Origin: Chloroherpetonaceae bacterium
Lineage (GTDB): Bacteria; Bacteroidota; Chlorobiia; Chlorobiales; Thermochlorobacteraceae
Assembly: GCA_033763895.1 (NCBI GenBank)
Contig: JANRJQ010000010.1
Location: 624,146-688,145, forward strand
Length of the DNA: 64,000 bases
Direction: 5' to 3'
Part shown: piece after piece, positions 27,565 to 36,869 of the stretch
How positions within the stretch are numbered: the first letter of the stretch is position 1
Layout of the letters: the number at the start of each line of letters is the position of its first letter
The notes under the pieces: model-generated
What the model saw: the letters and a program-made list of their open reading frames with translations, nothing else
Told to the model about the DNA's origin: nothing
Database searches by the model: none
Position numbers and translations under genes: made by a program

Positions 27565-28641
27565 ATGTCTAAAACAACCATATTTTCTGAACTTGAAAAC
27601 AAACTAAAAAGGGGAAAACTCGACCCGGTATATTTTTTCTATGGAAGGGAAGAATTCCTGATTGAAAAGCTGGTCTCTCAAGTAAAAGATGCTTTACTAA
27701 AAAAGGATAAAGATGCCGAGTTGAATTTTAGTGTACTATTTGCTAAAGATCCAAATCGCCCAAAACCACTCACACTCAGTGACATTATATCCTTAGCTGC
27801 AACGATGCCAATGTTTTCAGAACTACGGCTTGTCGTAGTTAAAGATTTTGATGAAATCAAGAAGGAAAGTACCAAAGAAAAGCAAAAGTTGGCGTTTATA
27901 GAATTAGAGCAATATCTTAAAAATCCCCCTCCTACGACGATACTTGTTTTAACCGCTGGCGAAATTGAAAAGAAAGAACTTGAGAAGGAGCCTTATTCAC
28001 TCCTGAAAGATGTTACTTATGCATTTGCGCCACTTAAAGAAACTGAGGCAGCACAGTTTGCCGTGGAACAATCAAATCGATATGGCTGGAAACTTACTGA
28101 TGAAGCGGTTCAAAAACTCATCTTATTTGTTGGAACCAGTACTCGAGAAATAGACGCTGAAATACGGAAAATCATTCTCTATATTGGGAATAAAGATGAG
28201 CAAATCATAACAGATGCTGAGGTGATGCAGGTTGTCGGTGTATCAAAAGAATACAATATCTTTGAACTTCAGCGCGCTGTCGTTGCGAAAGATTTAAGAC
28301 AATCCTCCGGAATGATTTTGATGATGATGGAAAAAGATACTGAGCCACTTGCAATTGTAGGTTATTTGACATCATTTTTTCTTAAGATTTGGAAGTTAAA
28401 ACAGCCGGAGTTTCAAAAAATGACTTCAGCTGAAGCCACACGCGAAATTGGACTTTTTGGAAATCAGGCTTATTTTTTTAATGATTATAAATCTTATGCC
28501 GATAGATTTTCGAGCGAGGAAATTGAAAATGCCATTCTTGCTTTAGGAGAAACCGACTTAGCACTGAAAGGCTTTTCGAACATTTCTGGAGATGAGCGTT
28601 TACTAATGTTAAGCCTAATGAAAAAAATTATTGCTGCCTAA
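27565..28641 (+). CDS. holA: DNA polymerase III subunit delta
   Basis: The clamp-loader subunit that opens the beta clamp. The 358 residues begin KLKRGKLDPVYFFYGREEFLIE, the delta-type start, in which the P-loop is degenerate. LRLVVVKDFDEIK marks the middle strand, and the helical collar is the last 120 residues. It follows rfbC by 11 bases in the same operon. The family diverges quickly in sequence, but this N-terminus and the length are distinctive. Confidence 0.9.
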   Translation: MSKTTIFSELENKLKRGKLDPVYFFYGREEFLIEKLVSQVKDALLKKDKDAELNFSVLFAKDPNRPKPLTLSDIISLAATMPMFSELRLVVVKDFDEIKKESTKEKQKLAFIELEQYLKNPPPTTILVLTAGEIEKKELEKEPYSLLKDVTYAFAPLKETEAAQFAVEQSNRYGWKLTDEAVQKLILFVGTSTREIDAEIRKIILYIGNKDEQIITDAEVMQVVGVSKEYNIFELQRAVVAKDLRQSSGMILMMMEKDTEPLAIVGYLTSFFLKIWKLKQPEFQKMTSAEATREIGLFGNQAYFFNDYKSYADRFSSEEIENAILALGETDLALKGFSNISGDERLLMLSLMKKIIAA

Positions 28642-28678
28642 TGATGGCGGTTTGAAGCAAATCGAAAAAACTACAACA

Positions 28679-29557
28679 ATGTTGCCTCAACCTTCTACAA
28701 TCAGCCTAAAAACAATTCTTTGTCCGGTTGATTTTTCAGAACAATCGAAAATGATTGTCACCCACGCCATAAAAGTAAGCGACATTTGGCGTTCTGAAAT
28801 TCTTGCACTCAATACGGTTGATGATAATGCGCCGGAGTACACGCTTTATAGAAACTCAGAAAAGGAGATTCAAACACTTCGCAAAACGATAGAGCAAGAT
28901 TCACAAAAACGCTTACAGTCGCAATTGAGCCCTTTGCTTTCAGGTATTCAAAGTTCACTTCTTACTTCATTTGGAAAAGCAACCGACGCGATACCAAAAG
29001 TCTGCAAAGAAAAAAATGTGGGGCTGATGATGATGTCCACACGAAGTAAAGCGGCAACCGGCGGTCAATTTATTTTAGGCAGCACGACTTATAAAATGAT
29101 TCGTACAGCCCCTTGTCCGGTGATGATTTTCTCACGGCCTGAAGTGAAATTTTCACCCTCGAAAATTCTTTTCCCAACTGATTTCTCCGAAATTTCTTAT
29201 CAAGCTCTTCCCTATGTTTATCGCTTTGCAAAATATTTTGATGCGGAAATTCATTTGGTGCATTTTAAGCCATTAACTGCTCAACCGACCGAGAAAGATC
29301 CCCTAACTCTTTTGGATATGATTCGAAAGCAAGCCGGCGCAGCATTCGGGTTAAGAAAGGTCGTAGTGAATGAGGATTTAAAGGGGCTTACCGCAGGACT
29401 CGCGATTTCGAAGTACTCAAAGGATAATAGCATTGATCTTGTTATCCTTTCCGCTCACGGAGCCTCGGGTTATAAACAATTTTTTATGGGTACAACTGCG
29501 GTTGAAGTGTCAAGTCGATGTGTTTGTCCTGTTTTGGTAATTCGGAAGTCGGAATAA
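28679..29557 (+). CDS. Tandem universal stress protein (two Usp domains)
   Basis: A 293-residue protein of two Usp domains, each starting with a strand of the form TILCPVDFSEQS (about 11) and KILFPTDFSEIS (about 163). The nucleotide-binding loop is clear in both: STRSKAATGGQFILGSTTYKMIR in the first and SAHGASGYKQFFMGTTAVEVS in the second, each with the G(2x)G(9x)G[ST] spacing of ATP-binding members. The ATG at 28679 is chosen over an upstream TTG at 28631, which would overlap holA. It should act in stress tolerance; the exact role is unknown. Confidence 0.9.
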   Translation: MLPQPSTISLKTILCPVDFSEQSKMIVTHAIKVSDIWRSEILALNTVDDNAPEYTLYRNSEKEIQTLRKTIEQDSQKRLQSQLSPLLSGIQSSLLTSFGKATDAIPKVCKEKNVGLMMMSTRSKAATGGQFILGSTTYKMIRTAPCPVMIFSRPEVKFSPSKILFPTDFSEISYQALPYVYRFAKYFDAEIHLVHFKPLTAQPTEKDPLTLLDMIRKQAGAAFGLRKVVVNEDLKGLTAGLAISKYSKDNSIDLVILSAHGASGYKQFFMGTTAVEVSSRCVCPVLVIRKSE

Positions 29558-29576
29558 GACGAATAAAAATTGAAGG

Positions 29577-29613
29577 AACAACAATAGCCGCTATGTCGCG
29601 GCTATTGTTGTTT
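29577..29613. terminator. Bidirectional terminator between the Usp gene and the Mrp gene
   Basis: A 15-bp stem (29577-29591 with 29598-29612) around TATGTC. It is the longest hairpin in the window and sits between two convergent genes. Confidence 0.88.
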
Positions 29614-29629
29614 AAAGTAAAAATGACGG

Positions 29630-30712
29630 TTAAATTTCCACTTCAACTTTTACACCCGATGCATTCCGAATGGCAATTTGTTGAGCTAATTTTTCTGCAA
29701 TTTGAGAAAAATGCTTGGCTTGTTCTGATTCAGGATTTCTGAGTACAATCGGTTTACCTTCATCGCCGCCTTCTCGAACATTTTTCCCAAGGGGAATTTC
29801 TCCCAAAAAAGGAACTTTGAAATCCGTTGCAAGTTTTTCGCCACCCCCTTTTCCGAAAATGTAGTCCTTTGTTCCATCTGGCAGAGTGAAGTAACTCATA
29901 TTTTCCACGACGCCTAAAATTGGAACTTTGACACTTTCAAACATCGAAACCGCCTTGACCACATCTGCAAGAGCAACATCTTGTGGGGTTGTAACAACAA
30001 CCGCACCCGTGAGTGGAGCCGCTTGAACCAAGGTTAGTTGGATGTCTCCTGTTCCGGGAGGTAAATCAAAAAGCAAGTAATCAAGGTCATTCCAAGCGAC
30101 ATCGGTAATAAACTGACGAAGTGCCGAAGAAACCATTGGTCCACGCCAGACAACCGCAGTTTTTTGATCGACTAAAAATCCTATTGAAATTAATTTAACC
30201 CCATACTTTTCTAGTGGGATTAGGGTTTTACCCATTACCGCAGGCTTTTCATCTTTAAGCCCGAACATTGTAGGAATCGAAGGACCGTAGATATCCGCAT
30301 CAATCAAACCTACGCGTGCACCCTTATTTGCAAGCGATACAGCAAGGTTAACGGCGACCGTTGATTTTCCAACCCCCCCTTTTCCCGATGCAACAGCAAT
30401 TAAATTCTTTACTCGTGATAGCGGGTTGTTTGAATCCGATACCGTGTTTGTGGTGGTTACATTCGCCGTCATTTCTACAGTGATCTCCTTTGCCTCTTTT
30501 ACAAAATGCTTAATGGCATTAATACAAGCATTTTTGATCAAGTCTTTGAGAGGGCATGCAGGCGTAGTTAAGACAACGGTAAAAGTAACATTGTTCGAAG
30601 AATCTATTTTTATGTCTTTGACCATTCCTAAAGTAATAAGATCTTTTTGGAGATCAGGTTCAATGACATTTCTCAAGGCATCAATAACTTGCCTTTCTGT
30701 TACAGCTCCCAT
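29630..30712 (-). CDS. Mrp/NBP35-family iron-sulfur carrier ATPase, without the CxxC motif
   Basis: A 360-residue protein. Residues 1-90 are a MIP18 (DUF59) domain with TTPACPLKD. The rest is a P-loop ATPase with the deviant Walker A ASGKGGVGKSTVAVNLA, then LIDADIYGPSIPTMFG, DYLLFDLPPGTGD and VENMSYF. Mrp/ApbC proteins carry iron-sulfur clusters to target enzymes. Most have C-x-x-C just after ENMSYF to hold the bridging cluster; here the residues are TLPDGTKDYIFG, with no cysteine. The protein may still be functional, since other lineages lack the motif, but the cluster site is not where it is usually found. Confidence 0.9.
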   Translation of the reverse strand: MGAVTERQVIDALRNVIEPDLQKDLITLGMVKDIKIDSSNNVTFTVVLTTPACPLKDLIKNACINAIKHFVKEAKEITVEMTANVTTTNTVSDSNNPLSRVKNLIAVASGKGGVGKSTVAVNLAVSLANKGARVGLIDADIYGPSIPTMFGLKDEKPAVMGKTLIPLEKYGVKLISIGFLVDQKTAVVWRGPMVSSALRQFITDVAWNDLDYLLFDLPPGTGDIQLTLVQAAPLTGAVVVTTPQDVALADVVKAVSMFESVKVPILGVVENMSYFTLPDGTKDYIFGKGGGEKLATDFKVPFLGEIPLGKNVREGGDEGKPIVLRNPESEQAKHFSQIAEKLAQQIAIRNASGVKVEVEI

Positions 30713-31015
30713 AATGTGTAAATTTGAATTAAAGAATGTTTATACTATAAATCGTTTCGTTACAGTTGTCCGTTTCAAGATGATGTTTCTTTTGTGAGGA
30801 ATTTTTTCTTCATTATGCAAAAGTGAAAAGAAACGGGCAAGTCGCGAATCTAACGAAATCGCATTAATTTTTATTTAATGAAGGATGTGGGTTATATTCG
30901 TAAATAGGCTTTAGTAAAGCCATTTTTATGATTTGAAGTATCGAGCCTATGATATGGCCGATAAAAATCCTTCTATTAAGTTCTCGGAATTCGTCAATTG
31001 ACTTAAATAAACCAA
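30713..31015. other. Intergenic region, 303 bases, divergent promoters expected
   Basis: Lies between the leftward Mrp gene and the rightward barrel gene, so it should carry both promoters. I see no convincing open frame. A weak hairpin, GGCTTT (30907-30912) with AAAGCC (30916-30921), is followed by five T residues and could be a small terminator or part of a leader. Confidence 0.5.
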
Positions 31016-32431
31016 ATGAGACGAAAACAAGCCTTTCAATTCGGCAAATTTAATTTATTCCTTCTGCTTACGATTTCATCCTTTTTAGTTTTCGGAGATA
31101 TCGCATTGGCGCAACATCCTTTAACGGCCGATGGTCGTTTGTTTAATGTTCTGAAATCTGGGATTCAGCGTAAAGGGAAAACATCTCTGAGTGCAAATAT
31201 CTCCTACGCCTTCTCAGGGGCAGACTATAATTACTTGCCAACCGGCGAGGTAACCAGTTTTTCAAATTTCAATCAAGATTTAACCCTTGATTATGCGTTT
31301 TCAAGAACCACGATGATTTCTTTAGGAACCACTTTGGTTTCTTATCGAACAACATTAAGAGCAGATGGTTCAGGCTATTTTTCAATTCCAACCAGTTTAA
31401 GAATCGCTTACAAATTTGGAAGTGTCAATTTTGCACAAGAGCATGTACAATTAGGGGCAATTATTACTGGTTATATTCCAGTTCAAACCCCAGTCAATCA
31501 ACCCTTTATTCCCGACCAACTAAGTTCTCTTGGGATTGGTGCAGGGTTTTTAACCTCATATTATTTCGACCCAATTTTTCCCGAAAATTCTCCGGGATTT
31601 CATTTTAATTTTTTGTTTAGAGCACATTTATCAAAAGACGAGTTACTTTCGCGCGTACCCAGTGATACGCTTTACCGTACAGATACAAAAACTTTTGCAC
31701 GCTACGGCATAGGTTTCGAATATCCTTTCAAAGCAACGCCTCTCGTCCTTTTTGGCGAATTTTGGGGTGAATATGCGGTGCTCGCACCGGGCAAAGACGA
31801 TGGTTATGTCTATAGCCGGGAAGGATTTGCATTTTTTGGAGCAGGTGCTCGTTACCAATTCGACGATATGATTTCTGGAGAGTTTCTTGCAGAATATTTG
31901 GTTTTTGGAAATGGAAGTGAACAAACAGTTTTTACGCCAAATGCAGCGTCAACCAACGGGTTCTTGAATGGAATTGCGCCGGTTTCAACAGAAAACTATG
32001 CCCCCTTCCGATTTACGATAGGAGTGAAATTTGAGTTTGATAAGCGATTCCGACTTTCAGAAGAAATCTATAAAAATCTTGAAGATGATGAATCTCTTGC
32101 ACCTGAAGATAAACGACGAAACAAGAAAATTTTGGATGTGATCGATGAACGGAGCGAGGACTTGGCACAAGTTTACAGGAAGCTTCGGGCTGAAGATTCA
32201 ACTTTAGCAGGTAGATTATATTTTGATTTGGTAATCTCAAAAACTGGTCAAGTTGATCGTGTAAGGCTTGTTGTTTCTAACCTAGATGAATCTCCGTTAG
32301 CACGAAAGCTTGAAGTAATTTTTGCTGAACAAATTTCCAACTGGCGATTTCCACCCGGTAAAGATGATATTGTTCTAGATGTCTTGAAGTTTGAATTTAC
32401 CAAGCGAGGCGGCTTTTTCGTGATGAGATAA
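31016..32431 (+). CDS. Outer-membrane beta-barrel protein with TonB-C/AgmX-like C-terminal domain
   Basis: A 471-residue exported protein with a signal peptide (LFLLLTISSFLVFGDIALAQ). Residues about 40-345 are alternating aromatic and small strands of a beta barrel (YAFSRTTMISLGTTLVSYR). A charged helical linker (about 345-395) follows, with EIYKNLEDDESLAPEDKRRNKK. The last 75 residues resemble the AgmX/PglI or TonB C-terminal fold: LYFDLVISKTGQVDRVRLVVS, and then the sequence LARKLEVIF, QISNWRFPPG. A barrel joined to this domain on one chain is unusual. I cannot name a function. The C-terminal domain normally sits in the periplasm and binds partners. A terminator follows. Confidence 0.75.
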   Translation: MRRKQAFQFGKFNLFLLLTISSFLVFGDIALAQHPLTADGRLFNVLKSGIQRKGKTSLSANISYAFSGADYNYLPTGEVTSFSNFNQDLTLDYAFSRTTMISLGTTLVSYRTTLRADGSGYFSIPTSLRIAYKFGSVNFAQEHVQLGAIITGYIPVQTPVNQPFIPDQLSSLGIGAGFLTSYYFDPIFPENSPGFHFNFLFRAHLSKDELLSRVPSDTLYRTDTKTFARYGIGFEYPFKATPLVLFGEFWGEYAVLAPGKDDGYVYSREGFAFFGAGARYQFDDMISGEFLAEYLVFGNGSEQTVFTPNAASTNGFLNGIAPVSTENYAPFRFTIGVKFEFDKRFRLSEEIYKNLEDDESLAPEDKRRNKKILDVIDERSEDLAQVYRKLRAEDSTLAGRLYFDLVISKTGQVDRVRLVVSNLDESPLARKLEVIFAEQISNWRFPPGKDDIVLDVLKFEFTKRGGFFVMR

Positions 32432-32459
32432 CCAGTTCTCTAACAGTTAAAGATTGAAT

Positions 32460-32490
32460 AAGGGGCTCATATTTAGAGCCCCTTTTTTTT
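32460..32490 (+). terminator. Terminator after the barrel gene
   Basis: AGGGGCTC (32461-32468) pairs with GAGCCCCT (32476-32483) around a seven-base loop, followed by eight T residues. It may also serve the convergent ackA gene. Confidence 0.88.
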
Positions 32491-32513
32491 GATTTTTTTC
32501 AATTCATTTTCTT

Positions 32514-33761
32514 TTATATCACGGAGTGAATCGTTCGATAAGTATCTCGTGCAATAATCAATTCTTCGTTTGTTGGGATTACATAAGCAGCAAGTTTTGA
32601 AGATTCAGAGGTGAAACGCCCCTCTTTACCACCTTTAAGAGTATCATTTAACTCAGGACTTAATTCAAGCCCAAACCATTGTAATTCCTTACAGATTTTT
32701 TCGCGGATGTAAGGCGAGTTTTCTCCAATTCCTCCTGTAAAGATAATCGCTTGTGCGCCTCCTAATGCGGCAAGATAAGAACCAATATATTTTCGAATTC
32801 GATAGCAGAACATTTCAACGGCTAATTTTGCACGGCGGTCATCATTTTCTTTGGCTTCATCAATCAATTCACGCATATCGTTTGTAAGGCCTGATATGCC
32901 CAAGAGCCCCGATTGCTTGTTCAAAATCGTTTCAATTTCATCGGTTGTGTAGCCTTCTTTATGAGCAATGTGATGCATTGCGGAAAGATCAACATCTCCG
33001 GCACGAGTACCCATTATTAACCCTTCAAGCGGTGTCATTCCCATTGAAGTATCAACCGAAACCCCGCCTTTGATGGCGCAAGATGAACAGCCATTTCCCA
33101 AATGAATTGAAATAATATTGACATTGTTTCTTTCCATACCAACAATGGTTCGATAGCGAAAACTGATGTATCGATGAGATATACCGTGAAACCCATATCG
33201 GCGCACTTTGTGCCTGCGATAAAGTTGGTATGGAATTGCATAGAGATAAGCGAAGTCTGGCAAAGTATGGTGAAACGCAGTGTCAAACACTGCGACATTC
33301 GGAATGTTTATTCCAAAAACTTCGCGAGTGGCGTAAATCCCTTTAAGATTTTGTGGATTATGAAGTGGTGCTAATTCAATACAATCTTCAATTTGACGAA
33401 TGGTATGTTCATCAAGCAAGATTGAAGTGGTTAGTTTTTCACCACCGTGAACAACCCTGTGACCAACTGCATGAATATCCGCGGTGGATGAAATCCCTTC
33501 TATCCCCGAAGAAGGATGGCAAACCCATTGAATGATTCTCTTGATTGCCGCATGATGATCCTTCAATGGCTCGGCAGTTCTAAAGTTTTTTACACCTGAA
33601 CTTAAGTGAACTCTGAAAGTGATTAAAGATTCGCTGCCAATCCTTTCGACAACTCCCGAAGCCAAAGCTCTGTCGGAGTTTTGGTTAATCATATCAAGAT
33701 CTGTTTGGATAACTTGAAATTTAACTGAAGAACTGCCGCAATTAAGAACTAATATATTCAT
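32514..33761 (-). CDS. ackA: Acetate kinase
   Basis: Interconverts acetyl-phosphate plus ADP with acetate plus ATP. The ATG at 33761 gives 415 residues beginning MNILVLNCGSSSVKFQ, the standard N-terminus; an ATG 54 bases upstream adds a non-conserved tail. Other motifs are FDTAFHHTLPD, RYGFHGISHRY with the catalytic histidine, SIHLGNGCSSCAI and FTGGIGENSPYIR. The phosphotransacetylase gene is not in the window. No Shine-Dalgarno sequence is obvious. Confidence 0.96.
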   Translation of the reverse strand: MNILVLNCGSSSVKFQVIQTDLDMINQNSDRALASGVVERIGSESLITFRVHLSSGVKNFRTAEPLKDHHAAIKRIIQWVCHPSSGIEGISSTADIHAVGHRVVHGGEKLTTSILLDEHTIRQIEDCIELAPLHNPQNLKGIYATREVFGINIPNVAVFDTAFHHTLPDFAYLYAIPYQLYRRHKVRRYGFHGISHRYISFRYRTIVGMERNNVNIISIHLGNGCSSCAIKGGVSVDTSMGMTPLEGLIMGTRAGDVDLSAMHHIAHKEGYTTDEIETILNKQSGLLGISGLTNDMRELIDEAKENDDRRAKLAVEMFCYRIRKYIGSYLAALGGAQAIIFTGGIGENSPYIREKICKELQWFGLELSPELNDTLKGGKEGRFTSESSKLAAYVIPTNEELIIARDTYRTIHSVI

Positions 33762-33888
33762 AACTCGAAATTGTGATTTAAATGGGAATGAGGTAAAGCA
33801 TAGGCAAAGATACAAATCATTTCAGTGATAGATTTGAGAAAGGGAACGAAGAAACATATTTATTACTTAAGCCAAAAAGAACTTGCTT

Positions 33889-34341
33889 ATGAAAGAAAAC
33901 GAAATCGATGTCTCCAAAATTGAATTGGAGCGAATGAAACTAAAAACCGCTGATACACCCGGCTTACTTCCTTATGCCCATACCTCAGGAAGTGCCTTAA
34001 TAAAGCCAGAAGATACAGGAAAAATTAAGGGAAGAGCGGTTTCGGCAATGCACGAGCAAACCTCAATGCAAATGAGTCAGCTTTATCAACAGATGGAATT
34101 GCTTGCTGCTCAAGCCAATGCAATAAAAAAAAGGGTGGAAATCTCAGAGAGAATTTATTTGGCGAAGATGAGCTTTGAACCGCTAATTGGTCATACCTAT
34201 TACTTATACCGAAAAGGTGAAGATGATATTCTTTCATTAATTGCTCCGGGAGAATGGGGGAGAAGTAAATCATTCACGGAGTTTGTTGCTAAAGTAAAAT
34301 TACTTGCAGATCATACTTGGGATATCCTCGAAGGGAAATAG
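33889..34341 (+). CDS. DUF2452-family protein
   Basis: A 150-residue soluble protein of unknown function. The conserved end reads MSFEPLIGHTYYLYRKGEDD and SLIAPGEWGRSKSF, which is typical of the family. The centre (about 45-95) is a predicted helical hairpin rich in Q, A and M. ATG 33889 is used; the reading frame also contains a TTG two codons earlier. It converges on the SPFH gene with seven bases between the stops. Confidence 0.85.
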   Translation: MKENEIDVSKIELERMKLKTADTPGLLPYAHTSGSALIKPEDTGKIKGRAVSAMHEQTSMQMSQLYQQMELLAAQANAIKKRVEISERIYLAKMSFEPLIGHTYYLYRKGEDDILSLIAPGEWGRSKSFTEFVAKVKLLADHTWDILEGK

Positions 34342-34348
34342 GTTTACA

Positions 34349-35287
34349 TTATCTTTTCTTTTTGGTGGTGTCCTGAGCGGTACGTATAAGTTCATCAAAA
34401 TTAAGAAATGGCGAAGCTTGACCAGAAACAAGCGGCAAGGCACCATTCCAGCGATTAATTGTTTCAATCATAATTAATTGGGGTGATATAGATTTTGATC
34501 GCAAAAAGTTTGCCGCTGAATCTGCTTTTGCACGAATAATACGCGCTTCTGCATCTGCTTTTGCCTCAATCAATTTTGACTCCGATTCTCCTTTTTGCTT
34601 TGCGATTCTAATAGAGGCTTCTGCTTCAGCCAATCGAACCTCATTCTCCCTTTGTTGCGAGCGTTGAGTGGCTTCAATTTTAGAGTTGATTGCATTCACG
34701 ACTTGTGGTGGCAAACGGAATTCTCCTACAGAGTAAATTCGATCGATAACGATACCAACCGACTTTACTTGATCGGCTACAGAAGACTCAACCCTTTTTA
34801 ACAAGGCTTGACGGCTTTTGCCATAAACATCTTCCATTGTCATTTGCGATGCTTCGGAATTCAATGCATCCCGTACCATATTTCTCAAAAAAATATCGGT
34901 GATTTCATCGATACCTCGCCTGTAGCGCTGAAAGATTGTAGCAACGCTATCAGGGATGATCGAATAGCTGATGCCGAAATCGCCATTAACCGATAACCCT
35001 TCAACAGTTTGGAAAGAAATCGAGCGGTCTCCTTCTTCATTGGATTTTGCCCAAACATAATTTTGCTGGAAAACAGGAAAAGTATAAACTCGCTTTGAAA
35101 ATGAAATTATTAAATAACGCCCAACACCCAACACTTCAATATCTCCGGATTTGTCTTTTTCATCTGAGAGATACACTCTTATCCCTCGATACCCGGGTTG
35201 AACCGTTACACAAGAACTAAATTGTATAAGAAGGGTAAAAATTAAAATTGAGGGGATAGATTTCGGAAAGCTGAATCTCGGTTTCAT
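34349..35287 (-). CDS. SPFH/prohibitin-family lipoprotein
   Basis: A 312-residue band-7 protein. Instead of the usual single transmembrane anchor it starts with a lipoprotein signal: FTLLIQFSSC, in which the cysteine at 26 would be lipidated. The SPFH core (about 28-215) has VQPGYRGIRVY and SVGIVIDRIYSVGEFRLPP. A charged helix of A, E, K and R follows (about 215-265, AEAEASIRIAKQKGESES), as in HflC and prohibitins. SPFH proteins form ring-shaped scaffolds around membrane proteases or microdomains. If the lipobox is used, the ring would be outside the cytoplasm, which is unusual. No NfeD or HflK partner is next to it. Confidence 0.85.
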   Translation of the reverse strand: MKPRFSFPKSIPSILIFTLLIQFSSCVTVQPGYRGIRVYLSDEKDKSGDIEVLGVGRYLIISFSKRVYTFPVFQQNYVWAKSNEEGDRSISFQTVEGLSVNGDFGISYSIIPDSVATIFQRYRRGIDEITDIFLRNMVRDALNSEASQMTMEDVYGKSRQALLKRVESSVADQVKSVGIVIDRIYSVGEFRLPPQVVNAINSKIEATQRSQQRENEVRLAEAEASIRIAKQKGESESKLIEAKADAEARIIRAKADSAANFLRSKSISPQLIMIETINRWNGALPLVSGQASPFLNFDELIRTAQDTTKKKR

Positions 35288-35362
35288 CTTCTTAGTAAGT
35301 CAATCGTTAGAAAACTGATTTCTAAATAAACGATGATTATTCGAAGAAAGTTTTATAAAATT

Positions 35363-36727
35363 TTACGAGGGCTGCTCTTTCTTTTCTTCAGCAGTCTCTT
35401 TCAATTTTCGATAAAGCGTCGCGACGCCAATATCCAATATTCTTGCAGCCTCCTCTTTATTCCCACCGGTTGACTCTAACGTTCTTGCAATCATTATTTC
35501 TTCAATCTCTTCGAGGGTAGTACCAATTGGAAAAGACACGACTTTTGATACTTGTTCTCCGGTGATATAGTCAGGTAAATGAACTTTTTCAATTGTTTCG
35601 CCTTGGCACATCACCGCAGCGCGTTCAATTACATTTTCAAGCTCTCTTACATTGCCCCTCCATCGATTCCCTTCTAAGAGTTTAAGGGTTTCGGGAGATA
35701 TTCCACGAATAATTTTCCCATTTATTCTGGCATACTTTTCAATGAAAAAGTGAGTTAAAGGGATAATGTCTTCTTGGCGTTGTCGAAGGGGAGGCAATTT
35801 AATTTTGATCACATTGAGCCTGTAGTACAAATCCTCTCTAAATCGACCTTCAGAGATTTCATCTTCAATGTCTTTATTGGTGGCGGCAACGATTCTTACA
35901 TCAACTCGCAAAGTTTCTTCGCCTCCCAATCGTTCAAATTCTCCGTCCTGCAAGACACGTAAAAGTTTAACCTGAAGATGCGTGGGCATATCAGCAATTT
36001 CATCTAAAAAAATGGTTCCTCCGTTTGCGAGTTCAAATCTTCCGCGCCGTTGCTTCAAGGCATTGGTAAATGCGCCTTTCTCATAACCAAAAAGTTCTGA
36101 TTCAAGAAGCTGATCGGGTAAAGCGCCACAATTAATTTTGATAAAAGGCTTATCTCTTCTTCCACTCATTTCATGAACTGCCCGTGCAATGACCTCCTTT
36201 CCAGTTCCGCTTTCGCCAAGAAGCATGACTGCTGCTCGAGACGGGGCAACTTGTTCCACAGTATCGAGTATTTCACGAAATAGAGGGCTGAACCCGATGA
36301 TATTTTTTGGAATAAATCGACCAGAAATTTCTTGCTTTAACCGAGCATTTTCAACTCTTAATAACCTTGTTTCGATCGCGCGATTGACGAGCCTACGGAT
36401 ATCACCCATTCGAAAGGGCTTTTGGATATAATCGTAAGCCCCCTGCTTCATAGCCTCTACGGCTGTTTCAACGGTTGCAAAGGCGGTCATGATAATCGCA
36501 ACAATACCGGGGTCATGCTTTTTTATTTCCTTCAGAAGTCGAACGCCGTCAGAATCAGGGATTTTCAAATCGGTGATTGCAATATCGATGTCTTCCTCCG
36601 AAACTATTTTCAAGGCTTCTTTTGCATTTTCAGCAGTGAAAACAAACCTTTCGTCCGGCTTAGATAGCCCATCTGAAAGTGCATCGCGAGTGTTTTTCTC
36701 ATCGTCGATAATCAAAATTTTAATCAT
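35363..36727 (-). CDS. NtrC-type sigma-54-dependent response regulator
   Basis: A 454-residue regulator in three parts: a receiver (about 1-120, ILIIDDEKNTRD, acceptor in AITDLKIPDSDG), a sigma-54 AAA domain (about 140-375), and a Fis-type helix-turn-helix at the end (EEAARILDIGVATLYRKLKE). Walker A is GESGTGKE. The loop that contacts sigma-54 is GAFTNA rather than the consensus GAFTGA; the DEIAD Walker B and the R-finger region are normal. ATG 36727 gives the expected N-terminus; an in-frame ATG at 36760 would add 11 residues. No sensor kinase is adjacent. It is divergent from the VWA gene, which it may control. Confidence 0.93.
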   Translation of the reverse strand: MIKILIIDDEKNTRDALSDGLSKPDERFVFTAENAKEALKIVSEEDIDIAITDLKIPDSDGVRLLKEIKKHDPGIVAIIMTAFATVETAVEAMKQGAYDYIQKPFRMGDIRRLVNRAIETRLLRVENARLKQEISGRFIPKNIIGFSPLFREILDTVEQVAPSRAAVMLLGESGTGKEVIARAVHEMSGRRDKPFIKINCGALPDQLLESELFGYEKGAFTNALKQRRGRFELANGGTIFLDEIADMPTHLQVKLLRVLQDGEFERLGGEETLRVDVRIVAATNKDIEDEISEGRFREDLYYRLNVIKIKLPPLRQRQEDIIPLTHFFIEKYARINGKIIRGISPETLKLLEGNRWRGNVRELENVIERAAVMCQGETIEKVHLPDYITGEQVSKVVSFPIGTTLEEIEEIMIARTLESTGGNKEEAARILDIGVATLYRKLKETAEEKKEQPS

Positions 36728-36869
36728 ATTATGCCGAGTTGAATTTCTGCAATTAAACATAAAGTATTGCTTTCATCAAGCCCCATTCAATAAAAATGAA
36801 ATGAAGAATGGGATTGAGATGTTCTAAAGAGAAGTTAACTTTCAGTAATGTTTGAAAACGAATTAAGCT

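Noticed and set aside
30907-30927. Small hairpin with a short T-run in the Mrp/barrel intergenic region
   Set aside because: The stem is only six base pairs and follows no gene; it is too weak to call as a terminator.
32160-32180. TGGCAC resembling a sigma-54 -24 element
   Set aside because: It lies inside the coding part of the barrel gene and lacks a matching -12 element at the right spacing.
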